DNA from: an uncultured Alphaproteobacteria bacterium
GTDB taxonomy: Bacteria; Pseudomonadota; Alphaproteobacteria; Caulobacterales; Aquidulcibacteraceae
Assembly: GCA_902826245.1 (NCBI GenBank)
Contig: CADEEA010000001.1
Location: forward strand, 102,875-166,874
Direction of reading: 5' to 3'
DNA length: 64,000 nt
Part shown: positions 8,837 through 18,020 of the stretch, piece by piece
Layout of the letters: every line of letters starts with the position of its first letter
Numbering within the stretch: the first letter of the stretch is position 1
Translations under genes and position numbers: made by a program
Notes under the pieces: generated by a model
The model's database searches: none
Told to the model about the DNA's origin: nothing
Seen by the model: the letters and a program-made list of their open reading frames with translations, nothing else

Positions 8837-8977
8837 TATTCATCGCGCTCGGATCGCCGATTTCTGAAAACTCTCGCCGATTCCGGAAACGCCAAGGGTT
8901 TTCCGGAGGCGGCGAGCCAATCGCGCCGGGTTCAGCCATCGCTTTGTCCCGCGACGGGATCGCATCGGAGACCGAAC

Positions 8978-9796
8978 ATGGACCAAAATCTAGCTGCCGG
9001 CATCGCCACGCAATGGCTTGAGAACGCTGAAACCGACGTCACCCGCTACGCCATTTTCGCGATTGGCGTCTGGCTGGTGCTGTGGATAATTCTCGCCGGC
9101 CCCTTACGCGGGCGTAAGATCAGGAGTGAAACGCCGCCGGCGAAACAACTCGGGCTGGAATTCCTCATCTCGCTGCGCTCGATCGCCATTTTCTCAACCG
9201 TCGGCCTAGCCACCTTCATGTTCGAGCGCTTCGGCATGCTGCCGGGCCCAGCCCTTGCTGCGACCTGGGGCCCGGCCTGGTTCTGGGTCTGCCTGGCGCT
9301 GATCATCCTGGCTCACGACGCCTATTTCTATTGGGTGCACCGGCTCATGCACAGCCCGCGGCTCTTCCGCGTCTTCCACCGCCGCCACCACAAGAGCATG
9401 AACCCCTCCCCGTTCACCGCCTACAGCTTCGACTTGGGCGAAGCGGTGATCATGGCGAGCTTTGTGCCCATGTGGCTGTTCCTAGTGCCAACGCCTTGGG
9501 GCGTGACGGGCCTGTTCATGCTGCACCAAATCGTGCGCAACACTCTGGGGCACTCTGGCTACGAACTGATGCCGGCGCGCGCTGATGGCCGGCCCATGTT
9601 CGACTTCCTCACCAGCACGACACACCACGATCTCCACCACGCGCAAGCGGGCTGGAATTATGGCCTCTATTTCACCTGGTGGGACCGCCTCATGGGCACC
9701 GAGCATCCGGAATATCATGCTCGTTTTGCAGCCGCCGTCCGCAAGCCGCCGCGCGCACGAGTTCCGCTCACTGCCGTTCTGGAGCGCCAAGCATGA
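8978..9796 (+). CDS. Fatty acid hydroxylase / sterol desaturase family membrane enzyme
   Basis: 272 residues from ATG 8978, preceded by GGAG at 8968; the open frame continues upstream through the family A repeat but that part is unlikely to be translated. Hydrophobic helices are followed by the eight-histidine di-iron pattern of the family: HDAYFYWVHRLMH, FHRRHHKSMNPS and HHDLHHAQ. Members hydroxylate or desaturate lipid-like substrates in the membrane. It lies between the AraC-type regulators and peptide gene 3. Its stop overlaps an ATG (ATGA at 9793) that opens a frame running into the peptide gene. The substrate is unknown. Confidence 0.9.
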   Translation: MDQNLAAGIATQWLENAETDVTRYAIFAIGVWLVLWIILAGPLRGRKIRSETPPAKQLGLEFLISLRSIAIFSTVGLATFMFERFGMLPGPALAATWGPAWFWVCLALIILAHDAYFYWVHRLMHSPRLFRVFHRRHHKSMNPSPFTAYSFDLGEAVIMASFVPMWLFLVPTPWGVTGLFMLHQIVRNTLGHSGYELMPARADGRPMFDFLTSTTHHDLHHAQAGWNYGLYFTWWDRLMGTEHPEYHARFAAAVRKPPRARVPLTAVLERQA

Positions 9797-9900
9797 GCCG
9801 GCTTGCGTATCTCGAACAGGCGCTGAGCCTCGTGCATCCAAATCGCCAAACGCCTGCATCTCAGTTTCAGAGACACCCAAACCAGCCCGGAGTAGCCGTC

Positions 9901-9993
9901 ATGACCAAACTCGCCAGCCTCACCATCGCCATGCTTCTGTTCGTCCCGGTCGCCGCGATCTTCCTGCACAACGCAGCCCTTATGGTCGCCTGA
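9901..9993 (+). CDS. Tiny secreted or membrane peptide 3 (NAALMVA variant)
   Basis: 30 residues, beginning MTKLASLTIA and ending LLFVPVAAIFLHNAALMVA. The ATG has GGAG 8 bases upstream, and the alignment with peptides 1 and 2 is gap-free over the last 19 residues. Cleavage after PVAA would give IFLHNAALMVA. A longer in-frame start at 9793 overlaps the hydroxylase stop and would add 36 residues; I prefer the short form because the paralogues lack the extension. The shared hairpin terminator follows. This copy is diverged, so it is an older duplicate than genes 1 and 2. Confidence 0.7.
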   Translation: MTKLASLTIAMLLFVPVAAIFLHNAALMVA

Positions 9994-10019
9994 CCCCTCC
10001 CTGAAGGCGACACAAGAAA

Positions 10020-10049
10020 GGCGCGGACCTCCCCCGGTCCGCGCCTTTT
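10020..10049 (+). terminator. Intrinsic terminator of peptide gene 3
   Basis: Perfect 10-bp stem (GGCGCGGACC with GGTCCGCGCC), a 6-base loop and TTTT. The stem core GCGCGGAC/GTCCGCGC is the same as after peptide genes 1 and 2. Confidence 0.88.
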
Positions 10050-10063
10050 AGTTTGAAATCTTG

Positions 10064-10166
10064 GCCTGGACCGCCGGCGCCCTCGCCGGCAACAGTGATT
10101 GCAAAAACGCGCCAACGCCAGCATGTGTAGCAACGAAGAGCCGGCGAGGGCGCCGGCGGTCCAGGC
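10064..10166. repeat. Intergenic palindromic element, family A copy 2
   Basis: A 103-bp element with perfect 27-bp inverted arms, starting GCCTGGACCGCCGGCGCCC and ending with its exact reverse complement. The loop is about 49 bp. It abuts the stop codon of the NtrC-type regulator on the other strand and may serve as that gene's 3' hairpin. Confidence 0.88.
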
Positions 10167-11663
<1,497 letters not shown>

Positions 11664-11797
11664 GTCCCACCAAATCTGTTGAGCGCGTTTCTCTTGCGGA
11701 AACGCTGTTCGTGAGCGGGACCATAACCAAGACAGGTTCAGGTCGCGTTAAAATGGCACAGTTTTTCGAGGTTTCGGTAAGCGTTTGCAGGGACTAT

Positions 11798-11814
11798 GTG
11801 AACACTGTGTTTAC
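11798..11814. promoter_or_regulatory. Imperfect dyad GTGAACA-CTG-TGTTTAC, possible operator
   Basis: Seven-base arms with one mismatch around a three-base spacer, in AT-richer DNA upstream of the NtrC-type regulator. The layout fits a dimeric repressor site, but no regulator can be named. Confidence 0.35.
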
Positions 11815-11906
11815 TACGCTCTCACCACTTCCCCGGACGACGCGCAGTGCCGAACCCGCCCCACCTTAAACGCCAACACGTATTGGTTTTGCCAAAAATG
11901 AATCAC

Positions 11907-12014
11907 CACCCATCCCCGGATGAATGCGCAGCATTCAGTCCGGGGCCCAGGATCATGTACCGATCGCGATTTTGGGTCCCGGACTTGCGCTCACGCGCAA
12001 TCCGGGAATGGGTG
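11907..12014. repeat. Intergenic palindromic element, family B copy 1
   Basis: A 108-bp element running from CACCCATCCCCGGA to TCCGGGAATGGGTG, with inner paired blocks TCCGGGGCCC and GGGTCCCGGA. It is diverged relative to the better preserved copy at 17890-17996. Confidence 0.7.
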
Positions 12015-12130
12015 CAGACATGGCTCCGTTTGGCCGGACTCTTCCGGACCGCGCACATTGCCCCGCACGCATTAACCGGGTTCAGCCTCAAGCTGAGCGC
12101 AGCGTCCCCTTCGCGGGAATGGGTGTTGGC

Positions 12131-13462
12131 ATGACCGACGCCCCCGACCCCGAGCGCAACCGCATCAGCGCCCGCATTGGCCGGGTGGCGACGGTCGGCG
12201 CCAATCTTTCTGGCGCGGTCGGCGCTCGCCTGGGAGGGGCCGATGAACAGGGTTTGGCGCGGGCGTTGAGTCACGCGCTCGGCCGCTCGAAAGGGCCGCT
12301 GATGAAAGTGGCTCAGTTGCTGGCCACCATCCCCGACCTTTTGCCCGAGGCTTACGCCAACGAGTTTCGCAAGCTGCAAGCTCACGCGCCCCCTATGGGT
12401 TGGCCTTTTGTACAAAGGCGCATGCGCGCCGAGCTTGGTGAGGATTGGGAAACCAAGTTCGCCGTCTTCGAGCGCGACGCCGCGGCAGCCGCCTCGCTCG
12501 GCCAGGTGCACCGCGCCACTTCCCATGACGGCCGCGCGCTTGCGTGCAAGCTGCAATATCCCGACATGGCCAGCGCCGTGGAGGCCGATCTCGGCCAGCT
12601 CAAGACGCTGCTTGGCCTGTTCAAGGCGATGGACGGCTCGATCGATTCCTCGGAAGCCATTCTCGAAGTCGGCGAGCGCTTGCGCGAAGAATTGGATTAT
12701 GCGCGCGAGCTAAAGCACATGCGGCTGTTTGCGCTCATGCTGGCTGGCGAGGAACGCATCCAGATTCCGGCCCCGATCGAGACGCTTTCCAGCAGGCGGT
12801 TGCTCACCATGACCTGGCTCGAGGGTCGTGGGCTGATGCATTGGCTGGACGAGAGCCAGGAGGTTCGCAACCGCGTCGCAGAATTGCTGTTCCAGGCCTG
12901 GTGGCGGCCGATGACGCGTTACGGGGTCATCCACGGCGACCCTCATCTCGGCAATTACGCGCTGACGCCGGGCGCCGAGCGGCTCAACCTGCTCGATTTC
13001 GGCTGCGTGCGTGTGTTTCCCCCGCGTTTTCTGGAGGGCGTCGTCGGGCTCTATCGGGGCTTGAAGGCCGAGGACGAGGAGCAAATCGCCCACGCTTACG
13101 AGATCTGGGGGTTCAAAAATCTAAACTTCGAACTGATCGAGGCGCTGACGCTGTGGGCGCGCTTTATCTACGGACCCTTGCTCGAAGAGCGCGTACGCAC
13201 AATCGCCGACAACGTCCCTCCCGCCGAGTACGGTCGCCGCGAAGCCATGGAAGTGCGTAAGCGCCTGAAGAGCCTGGGACCGGTGCTGATCCCGCGCGAA
13301 TTCGTATTCATGGACCGCGCCGCGATCGGCCTTGGTGCGGCGTTCCTGCATCTGCGCGCGGAACTAAATTTCGGCGCGATGTTTGCGGAGAGCGTCGAGG
13401 GATTTGCGACGGAAACGCTGGCGGCGCGGCAAGCTGAAGCGGTTGCGGAAGTAGGCCTCTAG
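12131..13462 (+). CDS. ABC1 / AarF (UbiB-like) atypical kinase family protein
   Basis: 443 residues from ATG 12131; an in-frame ATG at 12119 and more upstream codons lie in repeat DNA. Family marks are the KxGQ-like motif KVAQLLATIPDLLP, the Ala-rich nucleotide loop AAAASLGQVHRA, the invariant Lys in ALACKLQYP, the catalytic loop VIHGDPHLGNYAL and the metal motif LLDFGCVR. ABC1 proteins are atypical kinases or ATPases; UbiB supports ubiquinone synthesis. In alphaproteobacteria several paralogues exist, and this one is not beside ubiE, so its specific role is open. Confidence 0.88.
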   Translation: MTDAPDPERNRISARIGRVATVGANLSGAVGARLGGADEQGLARALSHALGRSKGPLMKVAQLLATIPDLLPEAYANEFRKLQAHAPPMGWPFVQRRMRAELGEDWETKFAVFERDAAAAASLGQVHRATSHDGRALACKLQYPDMASAVEADLGQLKTLLGLFKAMDGSIDSSEAILEVGERLREELDYARELKHMRLFALMLAGEERIQIPAPIETLSSRRLLTMTWLEGRGLMHWLDESQEVRNRVAELLFQAWWRPMTRYGVIHGDPHLGNYALTPGAERLNLLDFGCVRVFPPRFLEGVVGLYRGLKAEDEEQIAHAYEIWGFKNLNFELIEALTLWARFIYGPLLEERVRTIADNVPPAEYGRREAMEVRKRLKSLGPVLIPREFVFMDRAAIGLGAAFLHLRAELNFGAMFAESVEGFATETLAARQAEAVAEVGL

Positions 13463-13509
13463 CGGCGTCATTGTTGCGAAGCGTCTCCGAGGCAGTCCAT
13501 AACCGACAC

Positions 13510-14682
13510 ATGGAACACAACATGCTGATCACAACGCTGGTCGCCGCGATTGTACTGGCGTTCGTCTTCGGTTTCGTAGCGCAGCGCCTCAAACTCTCTC
13601 CGCTGGTGGGCTATTTGCTCGCTGGCGTAGCGGTCGGACCTTACACGCCAGGCTTCGAGGCCAACATCGAATTGGCTTTGCAGCTCTCCGAGATCGGCAT
13701 CATTCTCTTGATGTTCGGCGTGGGCCTGAAGATTTCGATGGAAGACATTTGGGCGGTGCGCTGGGTTTCGATCCCGGGCTCACTGACCCAGACCCTGCTC
13801 GTGGCCCTACTCGGCGCGGTTGTCGGGATGGCGCTTGACATACCCGTCGCAGAAGCATCGCTTCTCGGATTATCGCTGTCAGTGGCTTCAACAATTGTTT
13901 TCTTCCGCATGCTGGAAGAGCGCCGGCTGATGAAGACCGAAGTAGGCCGCATCGGCGTCTCTTGGTTACTCGTGGAAGACCTCTTGATCGTCGTCGCGAT
14001 TGTAGTCTTGCCGGCGCTGGTGGCGGCGCTGAGCGGGGAAGCATCGCCCATTAGCGTCGCAACCGCCATAGGCTTGACGCTCGCCAAGATCGTACTTTTC
14101 GTTGTCTTGATGTTGGTGGTTGGAGCGCGTCTGTTTCCGTGGTTGATTGTACAAGTAGCGCACACGAAGTCGCGCGAACTGCTTTCGCTCGGCACTATGG
14201 CGCTGGCGCTCGGCGTGGCCTGGGCCGCCTACGCCTTTTTCGACGCCAGCTTTGCACTCGGGGCTTTCCTCGCCGGCCTGGCGCTCAACGGGTCGCGCTT
14301 CAGCCACAAGGTAGCCGAGGATTCTCTGCCATTGCGGGACACCTTTGCGGTGCTATTCTTCGTCGCCGTGGGCATGCTGTTCGATCCTGGCGTTGTCCTG
14401 CGCGAGCCGCTGGCGCTTGCCGCCATCGTCGCGGTTATCGTCGTCGGCAAAGCGGCGACGGCCTACCTCCCCTTGCGTCTGATGGGGCAAAGCGAAGGCG
14501 TAAGCTGGCTGATCGCGCTCGGCACCGCACAAATTGGCGAGTTCTCATTCGTGCTGGCCGGCATGGGGCGTACCCTCGGGATCATGAGCCAGGAAACTTA
14601 CAATCTCACGCTCGCCGCCGCGCTGATTTCGATCGCGCTCAATCCGCTGCTTTTGGGCCTCGCGCCGCCTACCAGATCGTGA
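13510..14682 (+). CDS. CPA2-type cation:proton antiporter lacking the RCK domain
   Basis: 390 residues from ATG 13510 (ATG 13522 is also plausible), with about 12 membrane helices. The N-terminal half closely resembles YbaL/KefB-type transporters: KLSPLVGYLLAGVAVGPYTP, LLMFGVGLKISMED and the conserved WLLVEDLLIV. YbaL and KefB proteins are about 560-600 residues because of a C-terminal TrkA-N (RCK) regulatory domain. This protein ends directly after the last helix with APPTRS, and the following DNA codes for the convergent peptidase, so the domain is absent rather than split off. Confidence 0.88.
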   Translation: MEHNMLITTLVAAIVLAFVFGFVAQRLKLSPLVGYLLAGVAVGPYTPGFEANIELALQLSEIGIILLMFGVGLKISMEDIWAVRWVSIPGSLTQTLLVALLGAVVGMALDIPVAEASLLGLSLSVASTIVFFRMLEERRLMKTEVGRIGVSWLLVEDLLIVVAIVVLPALVAALSGEASPISVATAIGLTLAKIVLFVVLMLVVGARLFPWLIVQVAHTKSRELLSLGTMALALGVAWAAYAFFDASFALGAFLAGLALNGSRFSHKVAEDSLPLRDTFAVLFFVAVGMLFDPGVVLREPLALAAIVAVIVVGKAATAYLPLRLMGQSEGVSWLIALGTAQIGEFSFVLAGMGRTLGIMSQETYNLTLAAALISIALNPLLLGLAPPTRS

Positions 14683-16720
14683 CCCGTCCCTCGGGCGGCA
14701 GATAAAGTGCATCGCCGGGTTGTACATTAAACGCCGCGTACCAAGCGTCCATATTCCGCACCACGCCGTTGATGCGATAGACCGCTGGCGAGTGCGGATC
14801 GCTGAGCACCTGATTGCGTAGCGCTTGGTCACGGGTGAGTTGGCGTCGCGCCTGGGCGCGCGCCATGAAGAAACGCTGGTCGCCAGTTGTTCCTTCCAGC
14901 ACCGGCGCATCACGTCCGCCGAGCGACAGCCGGTAAGCATGCAGCGCTACCTGCAGTCCGCCATTGTCTCCGATGTTTTCACCCAGCGTGAGGCGGCCAT
15001 TGACGTGCAATCCGGGCAACGGCTCAAACGCGTCATATTGCGCCGCCAGGCGATCGGTGACGCCGCGAAAGCGCGCGAAATCCTCCGCGGTCCACCAATC
15101 GCGCAGCACGCCACGCGCGTCCGACTTTGCGCCCTGATCGTCGAAGCCGTGCCCCATCTCGTGACCGATCACCCCGCCAATGCCGCCATAATTCACCGCC
15201 GGATCGGCGTTGGGATCGAACAGCGGCGGCTGCAGATAGCCTGCGGGAAACACGATCTCGTTGAAAGGCGGGTTGTAATAGGCGTTCACAGCATGCGGCG
15301 TCATGAACCATTCGTCGCGATCACTGGGGCGCCCCAAGCGCGCAACATCTTGCGCCCAATCCCATACCCGCACCCGCGTGGCGTTCCCAAACGCGTCGCC
15401 AGCGCGGATCTCCAAGCTGGAATAGTCATGCCAGCGGTCTGGATATCCGATCTTCGGTTTGAACGCCGCCAGCTTCTCCTGCGCCGCCGCTTTGGTTTCG
15501 GCACTCAGCCACGCCGCCTGATCGATGCGTTCGCCGTAGGCGCGGCGAATATTCTCGACCAATTCCAGCACCTGCGCCTTCGCCTGCGCAGAGAAATGCC
15601 GGCGCACATAGAGTTCGCCAACTGCTTCGCCAAGCGCATTGTTGACCGCTTGAATGGCGCGCTTCCAACGCTCGCGCTGTTGCGGCTGCCCGCTCAGTAC
15701 GCTGCCAAAGAAACTGAAATTCACATCTTCAACCGCTTGCGGCAACAGCGGCGCGCGGGCGCGCACATAGTGCCATGTCAGATAACTTCGCCAAGTCGCC
15801 ACCGACGTCGCCATGCACAATTCAGCCAGCGGCGCCATGGCGCTGAGCTCGGCCACCACAACTTCAGGCACTGCGCCAAAGCCCGCCGCATCCAGACGCG
15901 CATCCCACGGGAAACGCGGCGCAAGCCCACGCAATTGCTCGCGAGACATGAGATTGTATGTGCGGTCGCGTTCGCGGCGATCCGCGATGGGCCAATGCCG
16001 CTCGGCGATCGCGGTTTCGAACGCAAGCACCGCGCTTGACTTGGCCTCAACGTCGCTTTGTCCGAAGAGTGCGAGCATCTGGGCGATTGCGCTTGCATAT
16101 TGGCGGCGGAGTTCTGGAAACTGGCCGTCACTGCGACGGTAATATTCGCGCTCAGGCAAGCCCAGCCCGCCGTGAGTGACGTTGACGACATAACGATCCG
16201 GGTTGCCCTCATCTAAGCTGACGAACATGTCGATCGGAGATGACACGCCGATGTCCGGCCGCGCCAGAAAACGCAATACCTGTTCGTGGGTTTGCAACGC
16301 GGCGACTTCAGCCAAGACCGACTCGATTGGCGCAAAGCCTCGCGCCTCGATAGCTTCATGGTTCAGGAAAGCGTTATAGAAGTCGGCGATCTTTTGCTGG
16401 TTCGAGCCGGGGGCGCCGCCCGCGAGTGCGGCCTCCTCAATGAGGACGCGCACATCCCGCTCGGCCTTCTCAGCCAATATGGCGTTAGTTCCCCACGAGG
16501 TGCGGTCTTCGGGGATCGTGTTGTTGGCGAGCCAAGTTCCGTTCACGTGAGCGAAGAAATCGTCGCCCGGCTTAATGTTGAGATCGCGCGCGGTGAGATC
16601 GATCCCGAAGGCCCCGATCGCAGCCGGCGCTGAAGCGACCGTCTTGGTCTCAGTCTCGGGCGTCGCGCACCCGGCCAAAAGCGCAAGCGGCGAAGCAGAG
16701 ATAGCGCGGCGGGTGATCAT
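14669..16720 (-). CDS. M13-family (neprilysin-like) zinc metallopeptidase lipoprotein
   Basis: 683 residues from ATG 16720. The lipoprotein signal ends LLAGC. Zinc site HEMGH lies in VIGHEMGHGFDDQGA, with the third ligand in ENIGDNGG. Substrate-site signature NAYYNPPFNEIVFPAGYLQPP and the C-terminal aromatic-rich end of the family are present. M13 peptidases cleave small oligopeptides on the outer side of the membrane. The length is normal for the family. Its end overlaps the antiporter gene by 14 bases, tail to tail. The ENIGD variant of the usual ENIAD motif is conservative. Confidence 0.95.
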   Translation of the reverse strand: MITRRAISASPLALLAGCATPETETKTVASAPAAIGAFGIDLTARDLNIKPGDDFFAHVNGTWLANNTIPEDRTSWGTNAILAEKAERDVRVLIEEAALAGGAPGSNQQKIADFYNAFLNHEAIEARGFAPIESVLAEVAALQTHEQVLRFLARPDIGVSSPIDMFVSLDEGNPDRYVVNVTHGGLGLPEREYYRRSDGQFPELRRQYASAIAQMLALFGQSDVEAKSSAVLAFETAIAERHWPIADRRERDRTYNLMSREQLRGLAPRFPWDARLDAAGFGAVPEVVVAELSAMAPLAELCMATSVATWRSYLTWHYVRARAPLLPQAVEDVNFSFFGSVLSGQPQQRERWKRAIQAVNNALGEAVGELYVRRHFSAQAKAQVLELVENIRRAYGERIDQAAWLSAETKAAAQEKLAAFKPKIGYPDRWHDYSSLEIRAGDAFGNATRVRVWDWAQDVARLGRPSDRDEWFMTPHAVNAYYNPPFNEIVFPAGYLQPPLFDPNADPAVNYGGIGGVIGHEMGHGFDDQGAKSDARGVLRDWWTAEDFARFRGVTDRLAAQYDAFEPLPGLHVNGRLTLGENIGDNGGLQVALHAYRLSLGGRDAPVLEGTTGDQRFFMARAQARRQLTRDQALRNQVLSDPHSPAVYRINGVVRNMDAWYAAFNVQPGDALYLPPEGRVTIW

Positions 16721-16841
16721 GCCTAGTCTCCGAGAAATGCAGGCCCAGTGACAATTTTTTGGCCGCAAACGGCAAGCCCAAAGAGACGAACCGGCATGCT
16801 GGGGCCGATGAGCTTACCCAACGTCCGCGCGCGGCTCTTAC

Positions 16842-17849
16842 TCAGGCGCCCACCACTTCCTGGTCAATTCGCCCAAAGATCGAGTGCTTCCGTGCGTCCA
16901 GCATCTCAATCTCGACGCGGTCGCCCGGTTTGAGGAATGGCGTGACCGGCTTGCCGGCCTGGATGGTCTCGATCATGCGCTGTTCGGCGATGCAAGAATA
17001 ACCGAGACCGCCTTCGCTCACCGGCTTGCCGGGGCCGCCGTCGGGCCCGCGGTTGGACACGGTGCCAGAGCCAATGATGGTACCCGCGCAAAGATCTCGC
17101 GTTCTAGCCGCGTGGGCGATCAGCTGGCCGAAATCGAAGGTCATATCGACGCCCGCATCGGCTCTGCCGAATGGCGCGCCGTTGACCGCCACCAGCATTG
17201 GCAGATGAAGTTTGCCATCGCGCCAAGCCTCGCCCAGCGCATCGGGCGTTAAAGCGCACGGCGAAAACGCCGACGCAGGTTTCGACTGGAAGAAACCGAA
17301 GCCCTTTTCCAATTCACCCGGAATGAGATTGCGCAGACTGACATCGTTGACCAGCATGACGAGGCGAATACGTTTGCGCGCATCACCTGCGCTGATCCCC
17401 TGCTCCACGTCGTCGACGATCACTGCGACCTCCGCCTCGAAATCGCAGCCCCAAGCTTCATCGCGCAACGGGATCGCATCGCGCGGACCAAGGAACGCAT
17501 CGCTGCCGCCTTGGTACATGAGCGGTTCGGTCCAGAAGCTCTCGGGCATCTTCGCGCCGCGCGCTTGGCGCACCAGCGCGACATGGTTCACGTAGGCTGA
17601 GCCATCCGCCCATTGATACGCACGCGGCAAGGGTGAAGCCGCCTCGCGCTCATGAAAACGCTCGCGCAGCACCGAGCCGGCGTTGACGCCTTCGCTCAGC
17701 GCCCGCAAGCGCGGCTCGGCACGCGGCCAGTCGTCTAGCGCCGCCTGCAGCGTCGGGACCTCCGGACCGGCTTCCGTGCACCAAGCGAGGTCGTCAGAAA
17801 CGACGACCAATCTTCCATCGCGGCCATGGCGAAGGGATGCGAGTTTCAT
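16842..17849 (-). CDS. Fumarylacetoacetate hydrolase family protein
   Basis: 335 residues. The C-terminal FAH fold carries the metal-binding acidic motif DFEAEVAVIVDD, and GTIIGSGTVSNRG is the conserved glycine-rich loop. In bacteria, two-domain proteins of this length beside maiA and hpd act as fumarylacetoacetase, the last step of tyrosine breakdown, giving fumarate and acetoacetate. It is separated from maiA by a family B palindromic repeat but lies on the same strand. Activity is inferred from family plus context; related enzymes hydrolyse acylpyruvates. Confidence 0.88.
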   Translation of the reverse strand: MKLASLRHGRDGRLVVVSDDLAWCTEAGPEVPTLQAALDDWPRAEPRLRALSEGVNAGSVLRERFHEREAASPLPRAYQWADGSAYVNHVALVRQARGAKMPESFWTEPLMYQGGSDAFLGPRDAIPLRDEAWGCDFEAEVAVIVDDVEQGISAGDARKRIRLVMLVNDVSLRNLIPGELEKGFGFFQSKPASAFSPCALTPDALGEAWRDGKLHLPMLVAVNGAPFGRADAGVDMTFDFGQLIAHAARTRDLCAGTIIGSGTVSNRGPDGGPGKPVSEGGLGYSCIAEQRMIETIQAGKPVTPFLKPGDRVEIEMLDARKHSIFGRIDQEVVGA

Positions 17850-17889
17850 TCTTGTTATCCCGTCTGCTTTTTCATTTGTACGCTGGATG

Positions 17890-17996
17890 CACCCATCCCC
17901 GGATGCAAGCGCAGCGAAGCATTCCGGGGCCCATAAACGCGAACGTTTGAGTCTATGGGCCCCGGACTTGCGCTTCGCGCAATCCGGGGATGGGTG
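17890..17996. repeat. Intergenic palindromic element, family B copy 2
   Basis: A 107-bp inverted repeat starting CACCCATCCCCGGATGCAAG and ending GCAATCCGGGGATGGGTG. Inner blocks TTCCGGGGCCCATA and TATGGGCCCCGGA also pair, so the whole element folds into one long hairpin with small bulges. It lies between maiA and the FAH-family gene. Confidence 0.85.
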
Positions 17997-18020
17997 GAGA
18001 TGCGTCGCCTCATCGCTTTG

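Larger units (their letters stand above)
11664..12130. other. 467-bp intergenic region between divergent genes
   Basis: No protein-coding gene is supported here. The region contains the promoter side of the NtrC-type regulator, an imperfect inverted repeat at 11798-11814 and the family B palindromic element at 11907-12014. It then holds about 115 bp before the ABC1-kinase start, where the AATGGGTG end of the repeat recurs at 12117. Confidence 0.6.

Noticed and set aside
8744..10166. Clustered palindromes as a possible CRISPR array
   Set aside because: The copies are far apart, differ in sequence and length, and lack regular spacers; no cas genes are present. VapD is Cas2-like in fold only.
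11754..11769. TGGCAC followed by T-rich DNA resembling a sigma-54 promoter
   Set aside because: The -12 element reads CG where GC is required at the fixed 10-base spacing from GG, so the match fails at an invariant position.
11924..12130. N-terminal extension of the ABC1 kinase through the upstream region
   Set aside because: The extension is translated from the family B palindrome and lacks similarity to the family, so the start at 12131 is preferred.
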